Of a stretch of DNA of 64,000 nt, positions 35,298 to 44,686 are shown piece by piece. The position numbers were made by a program, and so were the translations under genes. Each line of letters starts with the position of its first letter. Within the stretch, counting starts at the first letter, position 1. The stretch comes from Collinsella aerofaciens. GTDB taxonomy: Bacteria > Actinomycetota > Coriobacteriia > Coriobacteriales > Coriobacteriaceae. The notes beneath the pieces were generated by a model that ran no database searches, was not told where the DNA came from, and saw nothing but the letters and a program-made list of their open reading frames with translations. The stretch lies in NCBI RefSeq assembly GCF_015670795.1, contig NZ_JADPCJ010000002.1, positions 1 to 64,000 of the forward strand, in the 5' to 3' direction.

Positions 35298-37961
35298 CTC
35301 CTGCACCTTCAGCGCCTCGGCCAGGCTGACGCGCTTGATAGAGCGCGTGTGTAGCAGCGCCACGACCAGGTAGGTCGCAAAGCCAATGCCCACGCACGCC
35401 GCCATGGACCAAGCGGGCACGTAGATCTCGATATTGCCGTTGTAGGCAAGCAGCATCGAGCGGAAGATGGCCGTGAGCGAGCCAATAATGACCGGCAGGC
35501 TCAGCACGAGCGACGCCGCCACGCACAGCGTGATCGACCGAATGTACAGATGCGAGATCTCGCTATCGCGATAGCCAAAGACCTTCATGTAGCTAATCGA
35601 CCGGGCGCTATGGTCGATCACAGCCTTGGTCAGCAGGTACATAAACAGCAGGAAGATAAACACCGCGAGCCCAACCATCATGCCGATCATTTTGCTCATC
35701 ATGCCGATGAACTGGTCACCCACGGCGCGCATGTCGTCGGGCGTGGTGTCGCCGGCAAAGTAGCGCGCATCGAGGTCGAGCTTCTCATCGCTCACATAGC
35801 CGTTAAAGTAGGCCGCATCGTTGTCGAACAGCTCGTTAAAGTCATCGATACTCATATAGATATTCATGTCCGACTTTGAGCCCCAGGTACAATCCTTGCC
35901 TGCATACTCAAGGGAATAATACTCGCCCTCGTACTTGTCGCTGAGCGTGACCTTCTGACTCTCGCTCCAGCCAAACTTATCGAGCAGACCGCCGCCAAAG
36001 ACGACGCGGCCGTCGCCGACGTTGAGGTCTTTCCAATAGCGCGAATCGGATGAAATGCCGTAAACGGAAATCGTCTCCTGTCCATTACCATCGCCGCGGT
36101 CGTATTGCAGCTGGTAAACGGCATATTTCTCGGCCTGCGCGATTGCGCCCGCGCCGTTGTCGGTCGTATTGACCGGGTGGATATCGTCGTTGTCAGTGTC
36201 AATCTTAGAGGCCTTATCGATCAGGTCGATAGCCTCGTCGCGGCTGCAGCCGAGGGCATCGGCAAGGTCATCGAGGCGCGCATAAAGCGCATCCTTCTTG
36301 TCCTGAACCTTGGCGAGCGCATCCTGCGCTGCGGTCAGGCTCTCGGCAGACGGAGATGCGGTCGCGGCATCGGTCGCCGCCTGCGCCGCATCGAATGCGT
36401 CATCGAGCTCGTCATCGGCATCCTGGGCGGCGGAAAGCAGCGCGCCGTCAAACGACTGCAAGCGCTCGAGTGCCGACCACTGCTCGCGCTCCTCGGCAGT
36501 GCCCTCGAGCTCCAGCGGAGCCTTGAGCGTGTACTGGTGCTCGGCGACCAGGCTCGTCTCGAGGTTGTCCGCGTAGTGCGTCATCGTGGGCAGAATCGCC
36601 AGGCCAAAGAGCAGCAGCAGCGAGGCAAACGCAATGCCCACGAAGAGCGTGGCGAAGTTGCCTAGGTTGCGCAGGAAGATACGCAGGCGGAAGCGCGAGA
36701 CAAAACCCATGCGCTCCGGCAACTGCAAGCCGCGCTTGGTGCCCGATTTGCCGCTCGCCTCGTGACGAAGGAACTGCAACGGCGTCTTGCCCATTTTGCG
36801 AAGCAGGCCCACCAGCGTGATGAGGATGAGCGCGGCGGCGGGAACCACGGCGCACTTCACAAAGATCCCCCAGCTCCAGTACACCTGGAAGGGCGGCAGG
36901 CTGTACGAACCGTAATAGAGGCTGCGCATGGGCTCGGTAAAGAACACAACGCCGAGCGCGGTGCCCAAAAGCGCCGCGGCCACACCCACGATGGCGGGAA
37001 GTGCCAGGTAGTGAAGCACAATCTCGCGACGACGATAGCCGCTGGCGAGCAGCGTGCCGATGATGGCGCTCTCCTCCTCGATGGTGGCGTCGGTAAGGAC
37101 CACAAAGACGAACGCCATGATCACGATGATAATGTCGAGCAGCGTCATCCACATCATGGAGTCGCCGTCCACGTCGTCGCGCGCATAGCCAATGCCCTGG
37201 TTGGAATCGGTGTCGATGAGGTCATCCACGCGTGCATCGGCATCGGTCAGCGCCTCGACCATATCCTGTTCGGCATCGATGCGATCCGCGGTGGAGAGAT
37301 CGCGATCGGTAAAGGTAAAGGAGTAGGTGTAGGCAGGCGCGCCGCCGGCATCCTCGAGCGCGGCAAAGCCGGCATCGGTGACCTCGGCCACGCCGTACGT
37401 GATGGTGTTCACCGTAAAGTCCGAATTGTTGAGGAACAGCGCCTGGCTATCGGGCTGGGTCATGATGCCGCAAATGGTGTAGGTGCGGCCCTCAAGCTCG
37501 ACCTTATCGCCCACGGACAGGTTGTTATTGGTGGCAAAGACACGGTCGATGGCCACCTCGTCATCTGCCTTGGGCTGCTTGCCCTCACAGTAGGACGCGA
37601 TATCGACCTTGGTGCGGTGCGTATAGGTGCGCAGCGTGCGCTTGGTGCCGTCGTCGCCGGCGGTCTTTTTGATGATGGCGTCGATGGAGAAATTCTTGTA
37701 GAGCGTGACGCCGCCGACGTCGCCGGCTGCATCTTCAGCAGCCTTGAGCTGCTCGTTGGTGGCCTCGAAGGAGGTGGTCACGCGGCCGTCCTCAATCGTG
37801 TACGCATCGCGCATGTCGTCGATAAGGCAACCGATGGAATGCGCCGCGAGCAAAAAGCCCGAGGTAAGAGCGATGCTTCCGCACATAAGCAAAAAGATGC
37901 CCAGGTACTTGCCGATATTGCGGCGCAGCTCGCGCGGGAGACGTTTTGCGAGAGGTGTCAT
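35295..37961 (-). CDS. FtsX-like ABC transporter permease
   Basis: The 888-residue permease follows the two-FtsX-domain plan: helix 1 near the N-terminus, a large outside domain (about 45-280), three helices (290-400), a central helix (about 445-470), a second outside domain (about 480-740) and three helices (about 755-880). The second outside domain opens with an Ala/Asp-rich coiled coil (about 525-600). The layout fits exporters of lipids or peptides such as bacteriocin-resistance systems. It works with the ATPase gene eight bases upstream. ATG 37961 has AGGCGG. Substrate unknown. Confidence 0.88.
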   Translation of the reverse strand: MTPLAKRLPRELRRNIGKYLGIFLLMCGSIALTSGFLLAAHSIGCLIDDMRDAYTIEDGRVTTSFEATNEQLKAAEDAAGDVGGVTLYKNFSIDAIIKKTAGDDGTKRTLRTYTHRTKVDIASYCEGKQPKADDEVAIDRVFATNNNLSVGDKVELEGRTYTICGIMTQPDSQALFLNNSDFTVNTITYGVAEVTDAGFAALEDAGGAPAYTYSFTFTDRDLSTADRIDAEQDMVEALTDADARVDDLIDTDSNQGIGYARDDVDGDSMMWMTLLDIIIVIMAFVFVVLTDATIEEESAIIGTLLASGYRRREIVLHYLALPAIVGVAAALLGTALGVVFFTEPMRSLYYGSYSLPPFQVYWSWGIFVKCAVVPAAALILITLVGLLRKMGKTPLQFLRHEASGKSGTKRGLQLPERMGFVSRFRLRIFLRNLGNFATLFVGIAFASLLLLFGLAILPTMTHYADNLETSLVAEHQYTLKAPLELEGTAEEREQWSALERLQSFDGALLSAAQDADDELDDAFDAAQAATDAATASPSAESLTAAQDALAKVQDKKDALYARLDDLADALGCSRDEAIDLIDKASKIDTDNDDIHPVNTTDNGAGAIAQAEKYAVYQLQYDRGDGNGQETISVYGISSDSRYWKDLNVGDGRVVFGGGLLDKFGWSESQKVTLSDKYEGEYYSLEYAGKDCTWGSKSDMNIYMSIDDFNELFDNDAAYFNGYVSDEKLDLDARYFAGDTTPDDMRAVGDQFIGMMSKMIGMMVGLAVFIFLLFMYLLTKAVIDHSARSISYMKVFGYRDSEISHLYIRSITLCVAASLVLSLPVIIGSLTAIFRSMLLAYNGNIEIYVPAWSMAACVGIGFATYLVVALLHTRSIKRVSLAEALKVQE

Positions 37962-37969
37962 GGCGCCGC

Positions 37970-38683
<714 letters not shown>

Positions 38684-38776
38684 GGTATCCCCCATTGTTA
38701 ACCTCGTACTACTTTATGAACGTAATAGTAAACCTTGGCGAACTATTTTTGGGCGAGAGTGGGGATTTGTTTCAGA

Positions 38777-38807
38777 CTAGTCATTGGGGACGCTCTTAAA
38801 TGACTAG
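38777..38807. repeat. TAGTCATT palindrome, copy 2
   Basis: CTAGTCATT (38777-38785) and AATGACTAG (38799-38807) flank GGGGACGCTCTTA. Nearly identical to copy 1 (35269-35297) and placed at the end of another gene, five bases after the stop of the ABC-2 permease gene on the minus strand. Confidence 0.8.
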
Positions 38808-38811
38808 GTGG

Positions 38812-40017
38812 CTAGGCGCGGGATTTGGCGCGTGCGAGGGCGAGGCCCACGGCGGCGATGGCCATGGCAAAGAGCGCCGTGACGCCTAGGTCGCAGGCGA
38901 TGTCGCCCAGCACGGCAGACGTCAAATCCGAGGCAAGCGCCTTGCTGATCGCGTCGTTCACCCAATATGTCGGCACAAAGTGCGCCACCGTCTGCACGGC
39001 CGAGCCCATCAGCGACAGCGGCATCCAGGCACCGCCCAAAAACGTCATGAGCATGCCGAGTAAGTTGCCCACGCCGTTGAGCAGCTCCTCGCGCGCGCCC
39101 AAGCTCGAAAGGGCAAAGCCAACGGCCAGAGGCGTGCACGCCAGGGCAAACGTCACCGCCAGCGCCAGACACACACGACCCGCGCCGACCTCGGCAACCG
39201 CGCCGGCAAAGCCCACGACGCCCATCATGCTCGACACGAGCCAAATGCAGACGGTGAGCACGGCGGCGGCCGCAAACACGGCAAGCGAACGCTGACGCTC
39301 GGAGACCGGGCTGGCATCCATGCGGCGCACGCGCTCGGGCTCGTTCATGCCCGAGAACACCAGCCCCACCGACACGATGACCGACGAGATAATCGCATAC
39401 GCGCCAAAGTTGAAATACGACTCGAGCGTGGCAGCAGCAGCCGAGTCGACCTTGACCCGCTCGATCTGGACCTCCGCGCGCTTTGCAGCGGCATGCTCGG
39501 CGGCCTTGGCAACGTCGCCGTTAGAAGCAGCGGGCTCAAGCGCCGCCGCAGCGCCCGCGAGCGAGATCCAGCGCGAGGCCTCGGCAGACGACAGCGCCGC
39601 CGCCATGGTGCCGGCACCGTAGGTCACATCGAGCTTGGGCAGGGACTCCCCCACGCGGGCGGCTGCAACGAGGTCGTCCTCAAACCCCTCCGGGATAAAG
39701 AACACGCAGTCGGCGCTGCCCTTGGCGCTGTTGCTCTTGGAGAGCGCGTCCGCAAGGTCGTACGTGTCGTCGCCAACACCCGTGACCAGGTCAAAGCGCA
39801 ACCCCAGATGCTTGGTAAGCGCACGCGAAAGATCGCTGTCGTCGCGGTCGACCACAATCACATTGGCGTCGTAGGGCTTGTACTCGGTGAGCTGCGACGA
39901 GTTCCAGCTCACCGATGCCGCGATGAACACACCCATCAGCGATATGAACACCGTATAGATGAGCAGGTAGAACGGATGCGCGAGCGCCATGCGCAGCGCA
40001 GTCTTAAAGGTGCTCAT
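38812..40017 (-). CDS. ABC-2 family exporter permease 2
   Basis: The 401-residue protein has the ABC-2 layout: one N-terminal helix (about 15-35), a large outside domain (about 36-205), then five C-terminal helices (about 215-395). It overlaps the related permease gene by 14 bases, so the two should form a heterodimer with the ATPase of the same operon. ATG 40017 has GGAAGGAG. No substrate can be read; small hydrophobic molecules or drugs are typical. Confidence 0.85.
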   Translation of the reverse strand: MSTFKTALRMALAHPFYLLIYTVFISLMGVFIAASVSWNSSQLTEYKPYDANVIVVDRDDSDLSRALTKHLGLRFDLVTGVGDDTYDLADALSKSNSAKGSADCVFFIPEGFEDDLVAAARVGESLPKLDVTYGAGTMAAALSSAEASRWISLAGAAAALEPAASNGDVAKAAEHAAAKRAEVQIERVKVDSAAAATLESYFNFGAYAIISSVIVSVGLVFSGMNEPERVRRMDASPVSERQRSLAVFAAAAVLTVCIWLVSSMMGVVGFAGAVAEVGAGRVCLALAVTFALACTPLAVGFALSSLGAREELLNGVGNLLGMLMTFLGGAWMPLSLMGSAVQTVAHFVPTYWVNDAISKALASDLTSAVLGDIACDLGVTALFAMAIAAVGLALARAKSRA

Positions 40018-41191
40018 AGCGGCTCCTTCCAAAAATCAGCGTGGCGGCGGCAACAAACACCAGCGTCATGAGGACCAGCGCGCCCGCACGGATGACAAAG
40101 GGACCCAGGTCCTCAAAGAAATACAGGCGGTTGAACATGTCGCAGATGAGCTTGACGGGGTTGAGCCAGCACTCGGCCGGGCAGGCGCGGGCGACGTCGT
40201 CGGCAAGCGCCATCGCCGGCTCGCCGTAGAGGCCGGCGAACAGGGCACACGTGGTGGCAAAGCCCGTGAGGATGCCCGACTTGGACGCCTTGCCGCCCTT
40301 AACGGGAAACGTGCCCACAAAAAGGCCCAGGCCTGTGGCGGCAAGCGCGGAAGCGGCGCCGCCCACCAAACACAGCCCCTCGCGCCCGCCAAAGTCGACG
40401 CCCACGACTAGGCGCACGTAGCCGATCGCGATCACCATCGAAGCAAAGGAGACCAGCCACGAGCCGACAAAAATGCCGGCCAGCGACGCCGTCTTGGAAA
40501 GGCCGCCCACGCAGCGGCGCGCGCCAAGGCCCGACAGATTGGGCTGCAGGTCGACAACGCTCAAGGCGGCAAACTCGGCAGACATCATCGCGACCAGGCC
40601 AAAAAGCGCGTAATAGTAGATGACCGTGCCGTCGGGCGTGGTGCGCGTAAGGCTCACGCGACGGGTGCCGCCCTCGAGCGACAGGGCGCGCGCAACCGCC
40701 TCGGGGTCGGCGAGTGCCGCCGGGTTGTCCTGGGCAATCTGGGACATGAGCTCGGCATTTTGTGTATACGAGCTTGCCACCGTCTCCAGGATGCTGCGAT
40801 CGGTGAGCACCGATGATGCGCGCGAGCTGTCGTAGCTCGATAGCAGTGTGAGCTTGGGTGCGCCCGCGTCGTCGACCGTATAGATGCCCGCGACCTCGCC
40901 GGCCTTAAGCACACGGTTCGCATCGGCTGCGTCGTCGCACTCGTGGATCTCGAGCAGCTGATTGTCGCTCTCCTTGGCAAGCGACGTCGCCACGTCCTTA
41001 AAGGTCGAGGCGTCCCAGGCCTCGTCCGCTATGACGGCAACCGGTACCTGGTCGACCGTGCCGTCAGAGCTCAGATTCGCAAACATAAACATGAACATCG
41101 TGGAAAGTGCGATGGGAAAGAGAGCGCCCCAGACCCACGTGCTCGGCCGGCGCAGCAGCGTCTTGACCGTAGTGATGATGGTGTTGAACAT
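40004..41191 (-). CDS. ABC-2 family exporter permease 1
   Basis: The 395-residue protein shows the same ABC-2 arrangement: first helix at about 20-40 (TWVWGALFPIALSTMFMFMF), an outside domain, then a bundle of five helices from about 190. It is related to the next gene in the operon and overlaps it. The ribosome site GGGGGC is close to the ATG. It sits ten bases after the ATPase gene. The operon is divergent from a two-component system, which likely controls it. Confidence 0.86.
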   Translation of the reverse strand: MFNTIITTVKTLLRRPSTWVWGALFPIALSTMFMFMFANLSSDGTVDQVPVAVIADEAWDASTFKDVATSLAKESDNQLLEIHECDDAADANRVLKAGEVAGIYTVDDAGAPKLTLLSSYDSSRASSVLTDRSILETVASSYTQNAELMSQIAQDNPAALADPEAVARALSLEGGTRRVSLTRTTPDGTVIYYYALFGLVAMMSAEFAALSVVDLQPNLSGLGARRCVGGLSKTASLAGIFVGSWLVSFASMVIAIGYVRLVVGVDFGGREGLCLVGGAASALAATGLGLFVGTFPVKGGKASKSGILTGFATTCALFAGLYGEPAMALADDVARACPAECWLNPVKLICDMFNRLYFFEDLGPFVIRAGALVLMTLVFVAAATLIFGRSRYEHL

Positions 41192-41200
41192 GACTGCCCC

Positions 41201-42139
41201 CTAGTCGCGCAGCTCGCGGCCGGTGATCTCGAGGAACACGTCGTTGAGGGTCGGCGGCTCGCTCCACACGCGGCCGAGCGCCACATCGGCGGCGCGCAGC
41301 GTGTCGAGGATGTCGACCAAATTGTGCGGGCTCGCTTCGCAGGTGCAGACGAGCTCGCCGCCGGACAGCTCAACCGAAAGCACGTGCTCGAGGGCGCGCA
41401 GCCGCTCGACCGTGGCGGTCTCGACGGCGCCGACCTCGACAGTCACGCGCTCGCCCATTTGAATCATGCGTTTGAGCTCGTCATTGGTGCCCTGCGCCAG
41501 CACACGTCCGCCGTCCATGATCATGATGCGGCTGCAAATCTGCTCGACTTCCTCCATGTAATGGCTGGTATACACCACCGTGGCGCCCTCGTCGCGCAAG
41601 CGGCAGATGCCCTCCAGGATGGCGTTGCGGCTCTGCGGGTCGACCGCCACCGTGGGCTCGTCAAAGAAGATGAGCTCGGGCTTGTGCGCGATACCGCAGG
41701 CGATGTTGAGGCGACGCGCCAGGCCGCCCGAGAGCTTGCCGGGGCGAAACTTGGTAAAGTCGCCCAGCCCGACAAAGTCGATCGCCTCGTCCACCAGCGC
41801 GCGGCGGCGCTTGCGGTCGTTGACGTAAAGGCTGCAGAAATAGTCGATGTTCTCGCGCACCGTAAGCTCGTCAAACACCGCCACCTGCTGCGGCACCACA
41901 CCGATGCGGCGCTTGAGGTCGTAGCGGGCGGGCGTCATGGGCTCGCCGAACAGCTCGATGGTGCCTTTGTCGTAGGCGAGCAGCTGCAGAATGCAGTTGA
42001 TGGACGTGGTCTTGCCCGAGCCGTTGGGGCCCAGCAGGCCAAAGATCTCGCCGGGGGCGATGCTGAGGTTAAAGTGGTCAAGCGCGATAAGGTCGTCGTA
42101 GCGCTTGACGAGGTTTTCGACGTGGACGATGTCTGTCAT
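41201..42139 (-). CDS. ABC-2 exporter ATPase
   Basis: The 312-residue ATPase has Walker A (GPNGSGKTT), signature (LSGGLARRLNIACGIAH), Walker B (LIFFDEPTVAVD) and H-loop (YTSHYMEE), with a C-terminal extension (about 230-310) typical of CcmA/DrrA-like subunits. It energises the two following ABC-2 permeases. The start at 42139 (MTDIVHVENLV) fits the family; the longer frame has no homology. It is first in a three-gene operon that faces the HisKA_3-type kinase gene across a 200-base region. Confidence 0.92.
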   Translation of the reverse strand: MTDIVHVENLVKRYDDLIALDHFNLSIAPGEIFGLLGPNGSGKTTSINCILQLLAYDKGTIELFGEPMTPARYDLKRRIGVVPQQVAVFDELTVRENIDYFCSLYVNDRKRRRALVDEAIDFVGLGDFTKFRPGKLSGGLARRLNIACGIAHKPELIFFDEPTVAVDPQSRNAILEGICRLRDEGATVVYTSHYMEEVEQICSRIMIMDGGRVLAQGTNDELKRMIQMGERVTVEVGAVETATVERLRALEHVLSVELSGGELVCTCEASPHNLVDILDTLRAADVALGRVWSEPPTLNDVFLEITGRELRD

Positions 42140-42338
42140 GAGGCGGCCCTTCTGTTGATTGCGGCCCGGTACGATTGCATCATCGCAGGAGCGGACGGCG
42201 CGCACCAGTGAGCTTTGTCACGAGTGCGGGGGCTCGGTCGCGTGGCCCGCTGACGCGACCGCCCCACCGTGCGGGAGGAATGTCACGGTTGCGCTAGGCG
42301 GCCCCTCCACCACGCGCAGCTTCGCGTACAATACCCGT

Positions 42339-43484
42339 ATGAACAGGCTTTTCGACAAATCGATCGTGCTGGCGTGCTGTATTGCGGCCGCCATGGGTCT
42401 TGCCGTGGACGCTCGTCTGGTTGTGGCGTTTTGCCTTGGCATTATTGCCACCTCGCTGGCCGAGGTCGCACAGGGGAAACGCACCCGACGCGCAAGCGAG
42501 GCAGCGAGCTACGCCTGCATCATCGCGGCTGTCTTCGTGCCGCCGTTTGTGCCGTTTGCGCCTCTCGCCCTCTATGACATCGCGCGACGCGTGCGCCGCG
42601 AGCACGCCTGGGTCGCGTTGGGCATTGGCTCCGTCTTTGCCTTTGCGCTCGTCGCGGACCTTCGCGCCGATGCGCTTACCGCACGAACGCTCCTGCTGAC
42701 CGCCATCCTTTCGGTTGCCGCCACCTTGCTATCGCTACGCACCGCCCAGTTGGAGCGCGAGCAGCGGCGCATGCGCCGCACCCGCGACGAGCTGCAGGAA
42801 CGAGCCCTCGCGCTCGAGGCGCGCAACCGCGATCTTGCCGATCGCCAGGACTACGAAGTCGAGCTCGCGACGCTCGCCGAACGCGCCCGCATCGCGCGCG
42901 AGATCCACGATAACGTCGGGCACCAGCTCACGCGCGCCTCACTGCAGGCCGAAGCCCTACGCGTGGTCCACGCCGACGAGCCTGGCGTCGCCGCCGATTT
43001 CGCCGACGTTAAACGCACGGTTGACGAGGCGCTCCAGCTTGTGCGCGCCAGCGTCCACGCGCTCAACGACAACGCCGTCGACCTTTCCGTGCAGCTCGAA
43101 CGCATTGTCGAAGGCACACGCTCGGACGGCGGCCCGCAGATTGAGCTTGAAGTTATGGCCGAACATGCGCCCGCAAACGTCGCCAACTGCTTTGCAGCGG
43201 TCCTGCGCGAAGCGCTCTCCAATACCATACGCCACGCTTGCGCCCAGACCGTCACCGTACGGTGCATGGAGCATCCGTCGTTTTACCAGCTCATTGTTAC
43301 CGACGATGGCGTGGGTGAGGTCCAAGCAAGCGGCCGCGGCACCGCGGAGGGCATGGGGCTCGCCTCCATGCGCGAGCGCATCGAGGCGCTTGGCGGCACC
43401 TTCACCGCCGGCCCGCGTGCCGGCGCCGGCGGCTGGCGTGTGTTTGCCACCGTTCCCAAACAGCAAGGAGATGAGGGCCGATGA
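42339..43484 (+). CDS. NarL-type histidine kinase with membrane input domain
   Basis: The 381-residue kinase has five or so short membrane helices (1-150), a coiled linker, a HisKA_3-like phospho-acceptor in REIHDNVGHQLTRASLQAEA, and an ATPase domain with N-box (REALSNTIRHA) and G-box (GMGLASMRERI). The ATG at 42339 has no clear Shine-Dalgarno; a TACAAT -10 box at 42327-42332 would start transcription near the ATG, so translation may be leaderless. It overlaps the regulator gene by ATGA. It probably senses membrane stress or an antimicrobial and controls the divergent ABC-2 operon. Confidence 0.85.
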   Translation: MNRLFDKSIVLACCIAAAMGLAVDARLVVAFCLGIIATSLAEVAQGKRTRRASEAASYACIIAAVFVPPFVPFAPLALYDIARRVRREHAWVALGIGSVFAFALVADLRADALTARTLLLTAILSVAATLLSLRTAQLEREQRRMRRTRDELQERALALEARNRDLADRQDYEVELATLAERARIAREIHDNVGHQLTRASLQAEALRVVHADEPGVAADFADVKRTVDEALQLVRASVHALNDNAVDLSVQLERIVEGTRSDGGPQIELEVMAEHAPANVANCFAAVLREALSNTIRHACAQTVTVRCMEHPSFYQLIVTDDGVGEVQASGRGTAEGMGLASMRERIEALGGTFTAGPRAGAGGWRVFATVPKQQGDEGR

Positions 43485-44110
43485 GGCTCATCGTTGTCGA
43501 CGACGACCGCTTGGTGGTCGATTCGCTCAAGATTATCTTGGGCGCCCAGCCGCAGATCGAAGTGGTGGGCACCGGTGCCAACGGCAACGATGCGGTGGCG
43601 CTCTACGCCGAGCACGCACCCGATATTGCGCTGCTCGACATCCAGATGCCGGGACGCGACGGCCTTTCGGCCGCGCGCGAGATCCTTGAGCACGACCCTG
43701 CGGCGCGCGTGGTGTTTCTGACGACGTTCTCGGATGACGAGTACATTGTGTCGGCGCTCAAGCTGGGCGCCCGCGGCTACCTGATCAAGACCGATGTCGC
43801 TGCCATTCCGCCGGCGTTGGCGCAGGTCATGGACGGCAAACGCGTGCTCGAGGGCAAGGCGATCGAAGATATCAACTTTGATGGGGCGGACGTCGAGGCC
43901 GGCGCGACCCGCCGGCCCGCCGCCTTTGCCGGCCTGACCGACCGCGAGTTCGAAGTCGCCGAGCTCATCGCCCGCGGCCTCGACAACAAGGAGATCGCTG
44001 CCACCGCCTATATGGGCGAAGGCACCGTGCGCAACCACATCAGCTCGATCCTAGCCAAAATGGGGCTACGCAACCGCACCCAAATCGCCATCGCCTATCT
44101 GCGAGGCTAG
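43481..44110 (+). CDS. LuxR-type response regulator
   Basis: The 209-residue regulator has a receiver domain (VVDDDR acidic pair, phospho-acceptor Asp in IALLDIQMPG, Lys in YLIKTD) and a C-terminal LuxR helix-turn-helix (TDREFEVAELIARGLDNKEI). It overlaps the kinase gene by four bases and should be its partner. By position it may activate the ABC-2 operon on the other strand. It ends 31 bases before a palindromic element. Confidence 0.9.
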   Translation: MRLIVVDDDRLVVDSLKIILGAQPQIEVVGTGANGNDAVALYAEHAPDIALLDIQMPGRDGLSAAREILEHDPAARVVFLTTFSDDEYIVSALKLGARGYLIKTDVAAIPPALAQVMDGKRVLEGKAIEDINFDGADVEAGATRRPAAFAGLTDREFEVAELIARGLDNKEIAATAYMGEGTVRNHISSILAKMGLRNRTQIAIAYLRG

Positions 44111-44140
44111 CCGCTGGCTGCCGCCAATTTGATGCCATTT

Positions 44141-44294
44141 CAAAACTATGCCGGTTTACTACGATGAACCGCATATCTCCGACCACGGCAAATTGCGCAC
44201 TTACAAAACCGCAGGTAGAACACTTGCGATATTTGCAAAAATGCGGGTGTGGTCAGGAATCTCGGATTCATCGTAGTAAACCGGCATAGTTTTG
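44141..44294. repeat. Palindromic element A, left copy
   Basis: A 154-base element with perfect 28-base arms (44141-44168 and 44267-44294), starting CAAAACTATGCCGG. The interior is itself imperfectly palindromic. The CTACCTGCGGTTTTG core is on the minus strand, opposite to the right copy at 52570-52723. Confidence 0.9.
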
Positions 44295-44386
44295 TTCGGG
44301 CGGCCCTGCACGAGTGTCTCCGCCAGCCTCGCGGGACCAAAATGAGCCGTTTTCCTCCGTCCCCAATGGATCAGCCGAAACCGCCC

Positions 44387-44546
44387 GCCACGAAATCGGC
44401 CCATCTACTACGTTTGACTCGATACCCCTGACCATACCTTCGTTTTGAACAAAACCGCAGGCGTTCTACCTGCGGTTTTGTTTTTGCGCTTTTCGGCATG
44501 GTTGGGGGTAAGGGGCTAAACGTAGTAGATGGGCCGGTTTCGTGGC
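44387..44546. repeat. Palindromic element B, left copy
   Basis: A 160-base element with 29-base arms (44387-44415, 44518-44546; one mismatch), starting GCCACGAAATCGGCCC. The core holds a terminator-like stem, ACCGCAGGC and CTACCTGCGGT, followed by TTTGTTTTTGCG. Homologous to 52317-52476. Confidence 0.9.
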
Positions 44547-44573
44547 GAACCCTTCTCGCCTACGCACAAAAGC

Positions 44574-44608
44574 GCCGCCACGGAGGAGGGAGATACCTCC
44601 GTGGCGGC
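44574..44608 (-). terminator. Terminator of the adhesin gene
   Basis: GCCGCCACGGAGG and CCTCCGTGGCGGC are perfect arms; on the minus strand GCTTTTGTG follows. A second GC-only hairpin (CCCGGGGCC-TTCT-GGCCCCGGG, 44651-44672) stands before it. Confidence 0.8.
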
Positions 44609-44686
44609 TGGGGCTGGGGGTGGGGCTATGTTCTGGCTCCCCGCCGGCCGCCCGGGGCCTTCTGGCCCCGGGCGCTGCCAGCGTGC

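Larger units (their letters stand above)
44111..44686. other. Intergenic region with palindromic elements A and B and two hairpins
   Basis: No gene is seen. Element A is 44141-44294 and B is 44387-44546. A conserved motif, CCGTTTTCCTCCGTCCCC (44347-44364), precedes B. Two strong hairpins (44574-44608 and 44648-44674) stand at the 3' end of the adhesin gene. Confidence 0.85.
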
